This document shows, in pieces, positions 8,322 through 17,466 of a stretch of 64,000 bases of DNA. Source of the stretch: Caulobacter segnis (GTDB lineage: Bacteria; Pseudomonadota; Alphaproteobacteria; Caulobacterales; Caulobacteraceae); contig NZ_JARQWW010000001.1 of assembly GCF_029543125.1 (NCBI RefSeq), forward strand, positions 682,001 to 746,000, read 5' to 3'. The position numbers and the translations under genes are program-made. The stretch's first letter is position 1; each line of letters begins with the position of its first letter. Below the pieces are notes generated by a model. It did no database searches, was not told the origin of the DNA, and worked only from the letters and a program-made list of their open reading frames with translations.

Positions 8322-10958
8322 TCAGAAGCGGAAGCGCACGCCGGCCAGATAGCGGCGGCCGACCTGTTCGACCTCGGTGGGGTGACGACGGTCGCCTTCG
8401 TAGGCGACGTAGGTCTCGTCGGTGAGATTGTTGGCGTCGAAGTAGATCGAGACGTTGTCGTTGATGGCGTAGCGCACCGACAGGTCGAGGTTCTCGTAGC
8501 CGTCGCGCATCTGGTCGCCGAAGCCCTCGAAGGTGAGGGTGTCGATCCACTTGGAGCGCCACTGGTAGCTGAGGCGCGCCGACAGGCCATGCTTCTCGTA
8601 GAAGATCGAGGCGTTGGCGATGGTGTCCGACACGCCCGGGAAGTCGACCGTGCGGCCGTCCGGCGACTTGAAGTCGCCGCTCAGTAGCGACAGGTTGCCC
8701 TGGAAGCCGAAGCCGTCCCAGACGCCCGGCAGGAAGACGAACTGCTGCATGTAGGCGAACTCGACGCCGTACAGCTTGCCCTCCCCGCCGTTCAGGGTCG
8801 TCACATATTCATAGCCCGTGCGGTCCAGGCCCGGCGCGTCGAACAGATCGCCCGACACGCGGGTGCTGCTGTCGAAAAGGACGTTGTCGACGTTGCGGTA
8901 GAAGCCGCTGACCGAAGCCAGGCCCGAGCCCGGCAGATACCATTCCAGGGAGGCGTCGCCGCCCCAGGTGCGCTCGGGCTCCAGATAGGGGTTGCCGGCG
9001 GTGACGCGGCGGCCGGTGTCGTCGATCGTGGCGCTGGTGCGCACCACCGCGAAGGACGGCCGGGCGATGCCGGTCTGGGCCGCGAGGCGCAGCACCAGGT
9101 CGTCCTTCAGGTCGAACTTCACGTTGATGCTCGGGAACAGGCTGGTGTCGTCCTGACTGGCGTTCACTGCGGTGAAGCCGCTCGTGCCCGGGACGAAACC
9201 GCCGATGTCCTGCGAGAGGCGCTCGACGCGCAGGCCGGCGACGAGCTGGGCCGGGCCAGCCTCGAACTTGGCGCTGGCGTAGGCGGCGGTCAGGTCTTCC
9301 TTGATTGCGTAGCGTGCGTTGGGCGCCGTCAGTCCCTCACGGCTGTACAGCCCCGCACCTCCGAGCGCCTGCAAGATGGCGTCGATGTCGCCGCGCATGG
9401 CGCCGTTGTCCACCCAGTTGATCCGGAAGCCGAGCGGGAAGCCGGTGTCCCAGGGCTTGTCGGTGACGTACTTGCCCGGGGTGAAGGTCATGCCGACGCG
9501 GGGAAGCAGTGAGGGCAGCATCAGGACCGAAGTCGTGGCGATGGCGGCGCCCTGAACTTCGCGGCTGTCATGCGCGGCGCCCATGGAGAGCTCGACGGTG
9601 CGGCCGCCCCAGTGGAAGGTCCGCGTTCCGTCCAGCTTGTAGACCCAGCTGTCGGTCTCCACAGCGCTGGTGATCGGGATCATCAGGCTGACGTTCGGAT
9701 TGTCCTGACGCAGCGCGTCGCGAGCGGCGCCCCGGGTCAGACCGCCGGCTCCGGCGACCGTGTCATAGAGCGTGATGATCGGCAGATTGGCGTCGGAACG
9801 GTCGTAGGAGATCGACGGCGCGGTGCGCGGATCCACCCACATCTGGCGCATCATGGGCAGCCAGGTGGTGTTCTCCGTCTCGGTGTAGTTGATGCGCCAG
9901 CTGACATCCCAGGCCGCGAACTCGTGGTCGCCGCCGAGCGTGTTGATCCAGTTGCTGTTGCGGTATTCGCCGTAGTTGAAGGCGCCGGTGACCGGCACGC
10001 CGACCAGATCGCCCGAACGCTCGCCCACGGCGCCCGAGGCCGCATCGGCCAGTTCGAGGACGTACTGGTTGCGCTCCTCGTCGTCGTTGAAGTTCGAATA
10101 GAGCGACTTGAAGAACAACTCGTGGCCGTCCGCCGGGCGCAAGGCCAGGCCCAGCATGGCCGCCTCGCTGGAGCGGGTGACACGGTAGCTGCGGATGTCG
10201 AAGGCTTCCGGCAAGCCGGTGGTCGGATTGTAGGTGAACTCCCGGTTGTCGGTAAGCTGCTCGCGCTCGTAGTGCGACGCCGCCGCCATGATCCCGAAGC
10301 GGTCATTGGACCAGGAGGCGCGCAGGGCGGCCTGCTCCTGCGGCCCGCCGCCAAGGTTCATCTCGCCGTAGCCGAGGTCGCCCTGGACGTGGAATCCCTT
10401 GCGGTCGAAGGGCGAGAAGGTGCGCAGATTGACCCGCGCCAGAATGGCTTCGCCCGGCAGGTCCGGGGTCAGCGATTTGTTGACCTCCAGCGAGCTGAGG
10501 ATCACGGCCGGAACGGCGTCGAAACGAAAGGCGCGCGACACGCCGCCTTCGTCCACGCCGACGATGTTGACGCCGTCCACGGACACGCTGGTCCAGCGGT
10601 TCGGGCCGCCACGCACCTGCAGATAGCGCTCCTGCCCCTGGTCGCGTTGTACGGCGACGGCCGGGAGGCGGGCCAGGGCGGCGGCGGAGTTCTGATCGGG
10701 GAACTGACCCACCGTGTCGGAGGCGATGACGTTGATGAGGTTGTCGGCGTTGCGCTGCTGGACCAGGGCGGCGCGCTGGCTGCCGACGATCGGCGAGGCG
10801 GTGACGATGATGTCGTCCACCGTCCGGGCCTCATTCTGCCGGGCTTGGGAGTCCGCCGCCGTCTGGGCCTGCACGGCGCCCGCGGCGATCAGAGCCATGG
10901 CCGCGACGCCGCCGCCGAGAACAGCCCGCAGAGAGAGGATGGATGGACTTTCGCGCAT
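8322..10958 (-). CDS. TonB-dependent receptor of the Xanthomonas/Caulobacter type
   Basis: An 878-residue receptor. The signal peptide ends AVQA-QTA, followed by a TonB-box-like DDIIVTA. The plug contains NLINVIASDTVGQFPDQNSA and RGGPNRWTSVSVDG, the pattern of the TonB-Xanth-Caul subfamily common in oligosaccharide-degrading Caulobacterales. The barrel ends in GVRFRF. The promoter faces the tandem-TetR regulator gene across a 136-bp intergenic region that contains a TetR-type inverted repeat. It is the first gene of an operon with the phosphatase. Confidence 0.93.
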   Translation of the reverse strand: MRESPSILSLRAVLGGGVAAMALIAAGAVQAQTAADSQARQNEARTVDDIIVTASPIVGSQRAALVQQRNADNLINVIASDTVGQFPDQNSAAALARLPAVAVQRDQGQERYLQVRGGPNRWTSVSVDGVNIVGVDEGGVSRAFRFDAVPAVILSSLEVNKSLTPDLPGEAILARVNLRTFSPFDRKGFHVQGDLGYGEMNLGGGPQEQAALRASWSNDRFGIMAAASHYEREQLTDNREFTYNPTTGLPEAFDIRSYRVTRSSEAAMLGLALRPADGHELFFKSLYSNFNDDEERNQYVLELADAASGAVGERSGDLVGVPVTGAFNYGEYRNSNWINTLGGDHEFAAWDVSWRINYTETENTTWLPMMRQMWVDPRTAPSISYDRSDANLPIITLYDTVAGAGGLTRGAARDALRQDNPNVSLMIPITSAVETDSWVYKLDGTRTFHWGGRTVELSMGAAHDSREVQGAAIATTSVLMLPSLLPRVGMTFTPGKYVTDKPWDTGFPLGFRINWVDNGAMRGDIDAILQALGGAGLYSREGLTAPNARYAIKEDLTAAYASAKFEAGPAQLVAGLRVERLSQDIGGFVPGTSGFTAVNASQDDTSLFPSINVKFDLKDDLVLRLAAQTGIARPSFAVVRTSATIDDTGRRVTAGNPYLEPERTWGGDASLEWYLPGSGLASVSGFYRNVDNVLFDSSTRVSGDLFDAPGLDRTGYEYVTTLNGGEGKLYGVEFAYMQQFVFLPGVWDGFGFQGNLSLLSGDFKSPDGRTVDFPGVSDTIANASIFYEKHGLSARLSYQWRSKWIDTLTFEGFGDQMRDGYENLDLSVRYAINDNVSIYFDANNLTDETYVAYEGDRRHPTEVEQVGRRYLAGVRFRF

Positions 10959-10996
10959 GGCCGCGCCCCCGTCAGATGATGATGGGAGGGCTAGTT

Positions 10997-11010
10997 AGAA
11001 CGTTTGTTCT
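10997..11010. promoter_or_regulatory. TetR-type operator between receptor and regulator genes
   Basis: AGAAC-GTTT-GTTCT is a 5-bp inverted repeat with a 4-base spacer. It lies between the divergent starts of the TonB receptor (10958) and the TetR-type regulator (11095), close to the receptor start. Its size and position suit a TetR-family operator. Confidence 0.6.
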
Positions 11011-11094
11011 GCATCTTCGCGACGCCAGTGCGACACCTCGGTGACATCACGCCGCCCGTTGCCACCCAGCGCGATTAGAGGCACACCCACAAGC

Positions 11095-12381
11095 ATGACG
11101 AAGTCGCCCGAACGCGCGCCCGGCAACGTTAATGATGCCAATAGCGCCGCAGACCGCCGCACGGAGCTGGTGGACGCCTTTCTCGCGCAGATGGCCGACG
11201 CCGGTGTCGACGGCGCTTCTTCGCGCAGCGTGGCCGCCCGGGCGGGCGCATCCGCCTCCGCCATCAACTACTATTTTGGCTCAATTGAACATTTGTACGG
11301 CATCGCTCAGAACGACGCGGTCGCCGAGGCGGAGCGCTGGCTGGATCGCCGCCTGGAGGAAATCGAAGCCGGCGAACCCTGGCGGGCGGACGCCTTCCCC
11401 GCCTTCGCCGCCGCTCTGATCGACAGCTGGTGCGCCGACCGCCGCGTGCAGGCGCATGCCGAGGCCTGCGACTTCACGGGATTGCCCTGGCGACCCTCGG
11501 ACACGGCGGTTCGCTGGCTGAAGGTCTGGCGCGACTTCTGGACCACGGTGCTGCCGCGCTTCGGCCTGGACGCCAAGCTCGCCGTAGTGGTCGCGCCCAT
11601 CCTGCAGTCCGAGCGCTTCGGACATCTCGCCCGTTGGCGCGCGCCTCACGACCGGGCGGGGCTGGAGGAGGTCTGCCTCAGGCTCGCCGCGCGGCTGTCG
11701 CGCGACCCCGAAATGCTGGCCCGCCCCACGCCCTGGCGGCTCGCCGCCGAACGCCTGTCGCAGGAGACCGTCGTCTTTCGTTCGCTGTCGCCCGCGGCGG
11801 AACGGATCGCCGACGCCGTGGTGGCCGCCGTCGACGAAGGCGGCGAAGGCGCCCTCACCCACCGCACCGCCGCCGCCAAGGCCGGCCTGAGCCTGGGCGC
11901 GGTGACCCATCACTTCCCCACCCGCAGCGCCCTCATGGCGGCAGGCTACGCGCATCTCTACCAGACCAACTTCGAGGCGGCGGTCAGCGCCCTGACCACC
12001 GTTGATGCGCCCGAGGCGGCGGCGGCGAACACAGCCGCCCGCCGGGTCGCCGATCATGACGATATCGGCCAGCACATGGTCAGCTTTCTCGACGTCGGGC
12101 GTTCGGCGCCGAGAGGACGCGGCTTCGAGGCCTTCTTCTTCGCGGCGACCCGCGATCCGTCCCTGGCCGACTTCGCCGCGCGCGTCCGCTACAGCCGAGG
12201 CTTCAACACCTTCAAGCACCTCGGAGCGGTCGCGCCGCAGCTGACGCGCATGGACGCCTTGCTGATCTCACACTGGATCTCTGGCGTCGGGCGCGCCGTC
12301 TCGGCTGATCCGTCCGAGGCGGCCAGGCTGGAAGCCGACATGTGCGCCTACGGAGGCAGCATCTTCCCGCCCAAGGCCTGA
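11095..12381 (+). CDS. Regulator with two TetR-type DNA-binding domains
   Basis: A 428-residue protein, about twice the usual TetR length. Residues about 20-70 hold one TetR N-terminal domain (RSVAARAGASASAINYYFG) followed by a ligand-domain-like helical part. Residues about 234-285 hold a second one (RTAAAKAGLSLGAVTHHFPT) with its own C-terminal helices. It looks like an internal duplication or fusion of two TetR proteins. The ATG at 11095 is chosen over the in-frame GTG at 11041 because the extra 18 residues carry no domain. The gene diverges from the TonB receptor and lies 95 bp upstream of the transporter gene on the same strand, so it probably controls both in response to their substrate. 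Confidence 0.85.
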   Translation: MTKSPERAPGNVNDANSAADRRTELVDAFLAQMADAGVDGASSRSVAARAGASASAINYYFGSIEHLYGIAQNDAVAEAERWLDRRLEEIEAGEPWRADAFPAFAAALIDSWCADRRVQAHAEACDFTGLPWRPSDTAVRWLKVWRDFWTTVLPRFGLDAKLAVVVAPILQSERFGHLARWRAPHDRAGLEEVCLRLAARLSRDPEMLARPTPWRLAAERLSQETVVFRSLSPAAERIADAVVAAVDEGGEGALTHRTAAAKAGLSLGAVTHHFPTRSALMAAGYAHLYQTNFEAAVSALTTVDAPEAAAANTAARRVADHDDIGQHMVSFLDVGRSAPRGRGFEAFFFAATRDPSLADFAARVRYSRGFNTFKHLGAVAPQLTRMDALLISHWISGVGRAVSADPSEAARLEADMCAYGGSIFPPKA

Positions 12382-12476
12382 TTTCACGGACTGCGAGGCC
12401 GCCAAGGCCAAGGTTTTCACGCGACCGTCACCGTGGGCTGCTAGCCCCTCCCCGGCTTCTCCCAAAGGCGGCTCAC

Positions 12477-13754
12477 ATGCAGAAGACCGATCGGCTCGGG
12501 CCGGGGCGCATCGCCTTGTTCTCCCTGCCGCTTCTGCTCTTCCAGGCGATCGGGGTGGCGTGGCGGATTTACCTCCCCGCCTTCATGGTCGGGACCATCG
12601 GCCTGTCCCTGGGCGCGGCCGGCGCGGTGATCATGATCGTCCGGATTCTCGACGCGGCGGTGGAGCCGCTCGTCGGCTGGATCAGCGACAACGCAAAGGG
12701 CGTTCTGGGCCGCCGCAAGCCGTGGATGATCCTCGGCGCGCCATTCGTCGCCGCGGGCGCGCTGGGCCTTTGCCTCGCGCCTCCCGGCACCGGCTTCGGG
12801 GTCGCCCTGGCCGGCAGCCTGGCCCTGAACCTGGGCTACACCCTGATCACCAATCCCTATGGCGCCTGGGGGCTGGAGCTCGGTCGCGACAGTCAGGAGC
12901 GCGCCGCCGTGGCGGGCGCCAGAATCTGGTTCGCGTCGGCCGGGATGATCCTGGTGCTGTTCTCCATGGCGGTTCTGGAGCGCCGCTTCGGCTTTGGCCA
13001 GACCGCGACGGTCGCCGCGCTGGGCCTCGCCATCGCCTTGATCACACCAGTCTCGGTGGGACTGGTCATGGCCCTGTTCGCGGAGCTGCCGACGGCCAGG
13101 ATGACGCCGCCTGATGTCCCGGCGTTGCTGCGCGACATGCTGGGCAACAGGGGCCTGATGGTCACCCTGGCGCTCTACGGCCTGGCGGGCGTCTCGGACG
13201 CCGCGAGCATGGCCAGCTTCCTCTTCTATGTTGAGAACGTCCTCGGCCTGTCCGGATGGGGAGCAGGCCTGATGCTGGCGCCGACCGGCGTGCTGCTGGC
13301 CGCTCTACCCGCCTGGGCGTGGCTCAACAGGCGGATCGGCCGATCGCGCACCATGATGAGCGCCTACGCGCTGGACATTCTCATCGCGCCGCTCGTGTTC
13401 CTGGCGCCGGCGCATAACCCGCTTCTGCTCCTGCCGGTCCTGGTCCTGAAGAGCGTGCCCTCGGGGGTCGACTACATGCTGCTGCTCAGCCTGTTCGCTG
13501 AAGAGACGGCGAAGGACTCCAAGGCCGGACAGCGCCGCGCGGGCATCTATCAGGGGATCACCCATGTGACCTTGAAACTGGCTATGGGTGCGGGCGCGGC
13601 GGGCGCCCTTTGGGTGATCGGTCTGACGGACTTCGATGCGGGTGAACCGCTATCGGCAAGCGCTGAGCTGGCCATTCGCCTGGCCTACGCCGCGCCGCCG
13701 GCCATAGTCGGCGTCATCGGCCTGCTTATCTGGCGACGGGGCCTGATCCGCTGA
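12477..13754 (+). CDS. Major facilitator transporter, glycoside/pentoside/hexuronide symporter type
   Basis: A 425-residue membrane protein with about twelve hydrophobic segments. DAAVEPLVGWISDNAKGVLGR with RRKPWMILG is the loop 2-3 signature of the MFS_2 (GPH) sugar:cation symporters. The inner-membrane location fits uptake of a small product after passage through the TonB receptor. It follows the tandem-TetR gene by 95 bp and ends shortly before an intrinsic terminator. The frame is open upstream, but the ATG at 12477 immediately precedes the first membrane region. Confidence 0.87.
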   Translation: MQKTDRLGPGRIALFSLPLLLFQAIGVAWRIYLPAFMVGTIGLSLGAAGAVIMIVRILDAAVEPLVGWISDNAKGVLGRRKPWMILGAPFVAAGALGLCLAPPGTGFGVALAGSLALNLGYTLITNPYGAWGLELGRDSQERAAVAGARIWFASAGMILVLFSMAVLERRFGFGQTATVAALGLAIALITPVSVGLVMALFAELPTARMTPPDVPALLRDMLGNRGLMVTLALYGLAGVSDAASMASFLFYVENVLGLSGWGAGLMLAPTGVLLAALPAWAWLNRRIGRSRTMMSAYALDILIAPLVFLAPAHNPLLLLPVLVLKSVPSGVDYMLLLSLFAEETAKDSKAGQRRAGIYQGITHVTLKLAMGAGAAGALWVIGLTDFDAGEPLSASAELAIRLAYAAPPAIVGVIGLLIWRRGLIR

Positions 13755-13781
13755 TCCAAGCCAACCTCGACTTCATCGAAG

Positions 13782-13813
13782 AAGGCCCTCCGCGATAGGT
13801 CGCGAAGGGCTTT
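13782..13813 (+). terminator. Terminator-like hairpin after the transporter gene
   Basis: AAGGCCCTCCGCG and CGCGAAGGGCTTT can pair around a 6-base loop, with two non-Watson-Crick positions. It begins 28 bp after the transporter stop and is followed by an AT-rich stretch. The rest of 13814-14134 shows no gene. Confidence 0.6.
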
Positions 13814-14134
13814 GAATTATTCCCACTCCCCCGATGTGCCTGAGCATGAGGCCATTGCGGACCTGTATCTACCGATCCAGACGTCAACAAACCTGGCTGG
13901 GAGCGTGCTGACAGCTGTTCCCCAACCTTCAGCCCGCCACTCCCCCCAATCGCCTGCCGCCAAAGCAGACGCGCCTGGCGGCCGCTAAGCGCCACTTCCG
14001 GACATTCACTCCACGCCCGGAACAAGTCATTGTGGGCGTGAGTGCGGGTCCTGCTTTTCATCGTTGGTCCCTATTTCGCCTATTGTCCGATGCCGTCACT
14101 GGTCGAAAGTAGGCTCTGTCGAATTACAGGCGCC

Positions 14135-15526
14135 TTACAGCAGGGCGAGGACAGGACGCGCTATGGCCATCACTTCAGCGGGATACACTACCCACAAGAG
14201 TGCACTAATCAGCACAATGTAGACTGCTAATACTGGGACGACTGAAACTCGGTAGACCCATCGGGCCCGAGAGACAGGTCGGGTTACGAGATCCATCCAC
14301 TGCTTCTCGGACATGAAGGCGTAAAGGCGCTGCCGCCATTGCGCACGCACTTGCTTGGCGAGAACATCAAATCTCCAATTGGAAAGCACGGTGGTCAGCA
14401 AGCTTGCAAACAGCAAAGCCGCCGCGCCTAGCGAAGCAATGTTCACCGTAAAGGAATTAGTTGTAGCCGAACGTAACGCAAATGCTGCACCCGCAATGGC
14501 TGCATCTCGCCAAAGAGCAGACAAAAGATCGCGCGTAGCTGTATGCGATCGCGCAACCTCTTCCTGCAGCGCTTTCCGGAGATCGCCCAAGGATTTGATC
14601 GCTTCCTTGCTGTCGTCCAGCAGGTGGAAAGCAAAGGCCTCTCGAGCGCTTGCCAGCGCGTGGTCCAATACACCTGCAAGACCCATGGGCCATTTGGCTT
14701 TCTCTGGCCAGTACAGAGCCAAGTGATTGTTGAGAAGGTGGAACTTGGTCTCCGTATCACGCTGTTGATCGTAGACCCACCGGACCGCATCCGTGACAAC
14801 GTCGAAAAGCTGAGATTGCGGCATGCCGAGATCTACATCGGCGAAGGCAGACCTAGCGCCTTTCAGCACGACTTGTCTGGTTCCATTCGAAGCTCGAATT
14901 TCGGTTGGCAGGCAAAAGATCAGGTTTCTGACGGCAGCTTCTTTCCAAGCGGCGAAAATGCTGGAAGTCGCATCACCTGGGATCATAAGGTACCAGGGTC
15001 TGATGTCGGCAGGCGCCGACCGATAGCTCTGGTCCCGAACCAACCGCTGTGGGCTATCAAAAATGTCATCAAGGTGCTTGTGTTCGACTGCGCTCCCCCA
15101 AGGTGAATAGAGGCATGATCTCGTAGAGAAGGGCAAGAAGTCTTCAGCGATCCAGATTTTGCGAGCATCCCGCATGAAATCTGCATCACTAAGGGCGGTC
15201 TCGAAGCCTCTTCGAGTGATAAAATACGCCGTCTCTGCTTCGACCTTCTTCGTCAGACGAACGGAGACAGCTTCACCCTCTATGCTCGACACGTCACCAT
15301 TTGCGAGTTCAACCTCTCCGCTGATGCTCCCAAACATGGCCAGCTTTCCCCGATCGGTCTGGGCCAGCACCGAGGCCAGCTCAGAAATCCGTTCGAAGTC
15401 CGCAGCGGAAATATTCGAAATCTGATCGACTCGGCAAACCGACGCCGTCTCGGCAAAGACCGCACCTTTCGATGCGGCCATTCGCTGAAGCAGGACACCG
15501 AGTTCGATCATCTCGTCGAGCGTCAT
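14135..15526 (-). CDS. Membrane protein of unknown function coupled to the NA37 gene
   Basis: A 463-residue protein. About 330 N-terminal residues are soluble and mixed alpha/beta with no motif I can name. Then come a probable amphipathic helical stretch (KALQEEVARSHTATRDLLSAL), one hydrophobic segment around residues 365-390, a basic loop, and a final hydrophobic segment around 425-450. The start codon overlaps the stop of the NA37 gene by four bases (ATGA), so translation is coupled. Base composition is less GC-rich than in the flanking core genes. A large soluble domain plus C-terminal membrane helices, paired with a DNA-associated protein, is an arrangement seen in defence operons, but no such role is demonstrated. 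Confidence 0.7.
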   Translation of the reverse strand: MTLDEMIELGVLLQRMAASKGAVFAETASVCRVDQISNISAADFERISELASVLAQTDRGKLAMFGSISGEVELANGDVSSIEGEAVSVRLTKKVEAETAYFITRRGFETALSDADFMRDARKIWIAEDFLPFSTRSCLYSPWGSAVEHKHLDDIFDSPQRLVRDQSYRSAPADIRPWYLMIPGDATSSIFAAWKEAAVRNLIFCLPTEIRASNGTRQVVLKGARSAFADVDLGMPQSQLFDVVTDAVRWVYDQQRDTETKFHLLNNHLALYWPEKAKWPMGLAGVLDHALASAREAFAFHLLDDSKEAIKSLGDLRKALQEEVARSHTATRDLLSALWRDAAIAGAAFALRSATTNSFTVNIASLGAAALLFASLLTTVLSNWRFDVLAKQVRAQWRQRLYAFMSEKQWMDLVTRPVSRARWVYRVSVVPVLAVYIVLISALLWVVYPAEVMAIARPVLALL

Positions 15527-16515
15527 AGGTTCGTCAATCGGCTCGTCGTGATGGTGATGACGGTACCCACTGCCGTCGTCGTCGTCTTCACGGTATCCGA
15601 AGCTTGTTCCGGCACGTCGATCTTCACGCCCTCAGCAGTCTTATATTTCTGTGGACGCTGCTTTCTCACGGCACCTTTGTCAAAGTTGAAGACCTCGCCT
15701 TCCATGCCCTTTTTGGCCAAACCTTTGTCGAAGCTGGCCCGCACCGCATCAGTGCCATGTGCACCGAAAAATTCGGCAAAGAAATCGGTGGCGTTGAACT
15801 TATCGCGCTTCTGAACCGTATCGTAGTACCGATCCCGCACGTTCTGGGTGATATCCGTAGGCAGGTCGTTCTGATGCTTTTTGACTACCTCCACGACCAG
15901 GTCCTCTACGGCTTTGGTCATTTGCTTGTCATCGAAGAGCCGCTTGCATGCCAGAAATCCACGGAAGAAATCGGTGATCTCATGACGGACGGTTTTGTCT
16001 ACAACAACGATGCTGTCACCTTCATCGCCATCAAGAATTTCTACTAAAGCAGATTTTTGCAGCGCGTCGGCGGACTTCGTGAACGAGTTCGCGATTGCTT
16101 TCAGGATCGCCTTCGCATCGTCAGTAATGTCGTAGGTGACTGCCTCTTCGTGGTCATATTTCAGCACGGACAACAGCTTGCGCTGTCCGGTGACCAGCGT
16201 CATTAAGATCATTACGCCTGGTTTGATGCGCTTATCCCTGCCAGCGTGAAATGTCTGCGCGAGCGTCTTCGACACCGGTACGAACTGGTTTTCGTCATCC
16301 AAGACCTGCTTCAGCAGGGTCCTAGTTATGGAACCGTCGGCGAAGGTGAATCGGTTTCCCCGTAACGTTTCCATCGCCCTCTCGAGAAAAAAGCCCTCGA
16401 AATCTCCGATGGGCGTTTCATCGAGCAAGATCGGCTCATCGTTGCGGTGATGAACGACATGAAATATGAATTTGTCGATTGAGAGATTTTTGATCTCTTC
16501 TTCTGATAACTGCAT
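15523..16515 (-). CDS. 37-kDa nucleoid-associated protein (NdpA/YejK, NA37 family)
   Basis: A 330-residue protein starting at ATG 16515. The N-terminus (IDKFIFHVVHHRNDEPILLDE) and the middle (RIKPGVMILMTLVTGQRKLLSVLKYD, then VVDKTVRHEITDFFRGFLACK) match the NA37 pattern as I know it from E. coli YejK/NdpA. The family binds the nucleoid, and its biochemical role is poorly defined. Housekeeping copies are normally stand-alone, whereas this one forms a two-gene operon with a membrane protein and sits at the start of an accessory region. A mobile, probably defence-associated variant is therefore more likely than the housekeeping gene. Confidence 0.85.
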   Translation of the reverse strand: MQLSEEEIKNLSIDKFIFHVVHHRNDEPILLDETPIGDFEGFFLERAMETLRGNRFTFADGSITRTLLKQVLDDENQFVPVSKTLAQTFHAGRDKRIKPGVMILMTLVTGQRKLLSVLKYDHEEAVTYDITDDAKAILKAIANSFTKSADALQKSALVEILDGDEGDSIVVVDKTVRHEITDFFRGFLACKRLFDDKQMTKAVEDLVVEVVKKHQNDLPTDITQNVRDRYYDTVQKRDKFNATDFFAEFFGAHGTDAVRASFDKGLAKKGMEGEVFNFDKGAVRKQRPQKYKTAEGVKIDVPEQASDTVKTTTTAVGTVITITTSRLTNL

Positions 16516-16842
16516 TTCTTCCCCCAAAATGAGACCACGCGCAGCGCAAGCTATAGTCACTGCTCGAGAACCCAATTTGTTTATGTTTCGTTCTATCGCT
16601 TACCGGGATCGCTGTGAAGGCCGTTTGGCGCCAAGCTGGGTCGCTATGGAGGGAGCCTCTAACTAGCTCGCCAACGCAACGACGCTAAGCGTACTTGTCT
16701 TTTTCACGGCCCGGTCTGGCTGAACCAAGAGATCGTATCGTGAGAGGACATTCCGAACCGCCGCAATGCGCCGAAGGAAGCCGCCTTGCCGACGAGGCAG
16801 CGGAGGGTGTCTTGGCCCGCACCGCAGCAGACACCAGATTTA
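16516..16842. other. Stretch without a recognisable gene
   Basis: About 327 bp between the NA37 start and the Cys-rich small gene. It should hold the NA37 operon promoter. Short frames on both strands have no recognisable features and no clear operator was found. Confidence 0.35.
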
Positions 16843-17052
16843 CTAGCTCGTGTGACAGCTCGGGCAGCAATACGCGCATCCGTTGGATTTTGCATAAGTG
16901 CGCTTAGCTTGCTGCACAGCACCGGCGCAGGTCGCGTGATAGCCGAGATCCACGCGATTCGACCAATCCGGCAGCCGCTTGCATGTACCTGTATCGTGGA
17001 CCTCGTGGTCGCCATTCGATTGGGCATTCCGATTCACGCAGTAGTAGGGCAT
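16843..17052 (-). CDS. Small Cys-rich conserved protein
   Basis: A 69-residue protein with the spacing pattern YYCVNRNAQSNGDHEVH, then CKRLP, NRVDLG, CAGAV, and a C-terminal NGCAYCCPSCHTS. From memory this matches a widely distributed family of small uncharacterised proteins that end in CxxCCPxCHTS. The clustered cysteines suggest a zinc knuckle or a reduced cytoplasmic metal site, which is inference. The ATG at 17052 is chosen because the family usually begins MxYYV. Ten further upstream codons are open but unlikely. Confidence 0.75.
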   Translation of the reverse strand: MPYYCVNRNAQSNGDHEVHDTGTCKRLPDWSNRVDLGYHATCAGAVQQAKRTYAKSNGCAYCCPSCHTS

Positions 17053-17082
17053 TGGAGCTTCTCCCGCATAGGTGGCGGCCAC

Positions 17083-17466
17083 GAGTAGCGAGCGGATCTA
17101 ACTACTGTCAAGCTTCGGAGAGCGATGATTTGCGAAGTCGCGGACCGGTGCCTTCTCGGGTCGGCGCGCAGCCCCTGGTCTTAAAGCGAACGAGGCTCGA
17201 CACAGGGTAGATCCGGATTTGGCGGCTCAGGTCGTTCGCTCGGCACCATCATTTGCCGTGCAGATGAGCGTGCGCTGCTCTGGCTCGCGCCGCGGAGGCG
17301 GAAATCTCGCTTCAGAAATGCAAGCCCTATGGTTCCAATAACGGGCGGGTTGGACGACGCATAGTTGTGTCATGCGTCATGTAGACGCGGGGAGTTGCAA
17401 AGCTTCACCATATACCTCCAACTGAACACGGGTCGCCCGCGCAGAACGGGTGGACGGGAGGGAAAA
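17083..17466. other. Stretch without a recognisable gene
   Basis: About 384 bp between divergently oriented small genes, so it should hold both promoters. It contains short direct and inverted similarities to the intergenic sequence further right, but no full copy of the 31-bp repeat. No open frame here looks coding. Confidence 0.35.

Noticed and set aside
9570..10979. 469-codon frame opposite the second TonB receptor
   Set aside because: No motif, starts inside the receptor, and composition mirrors the receptor codons.
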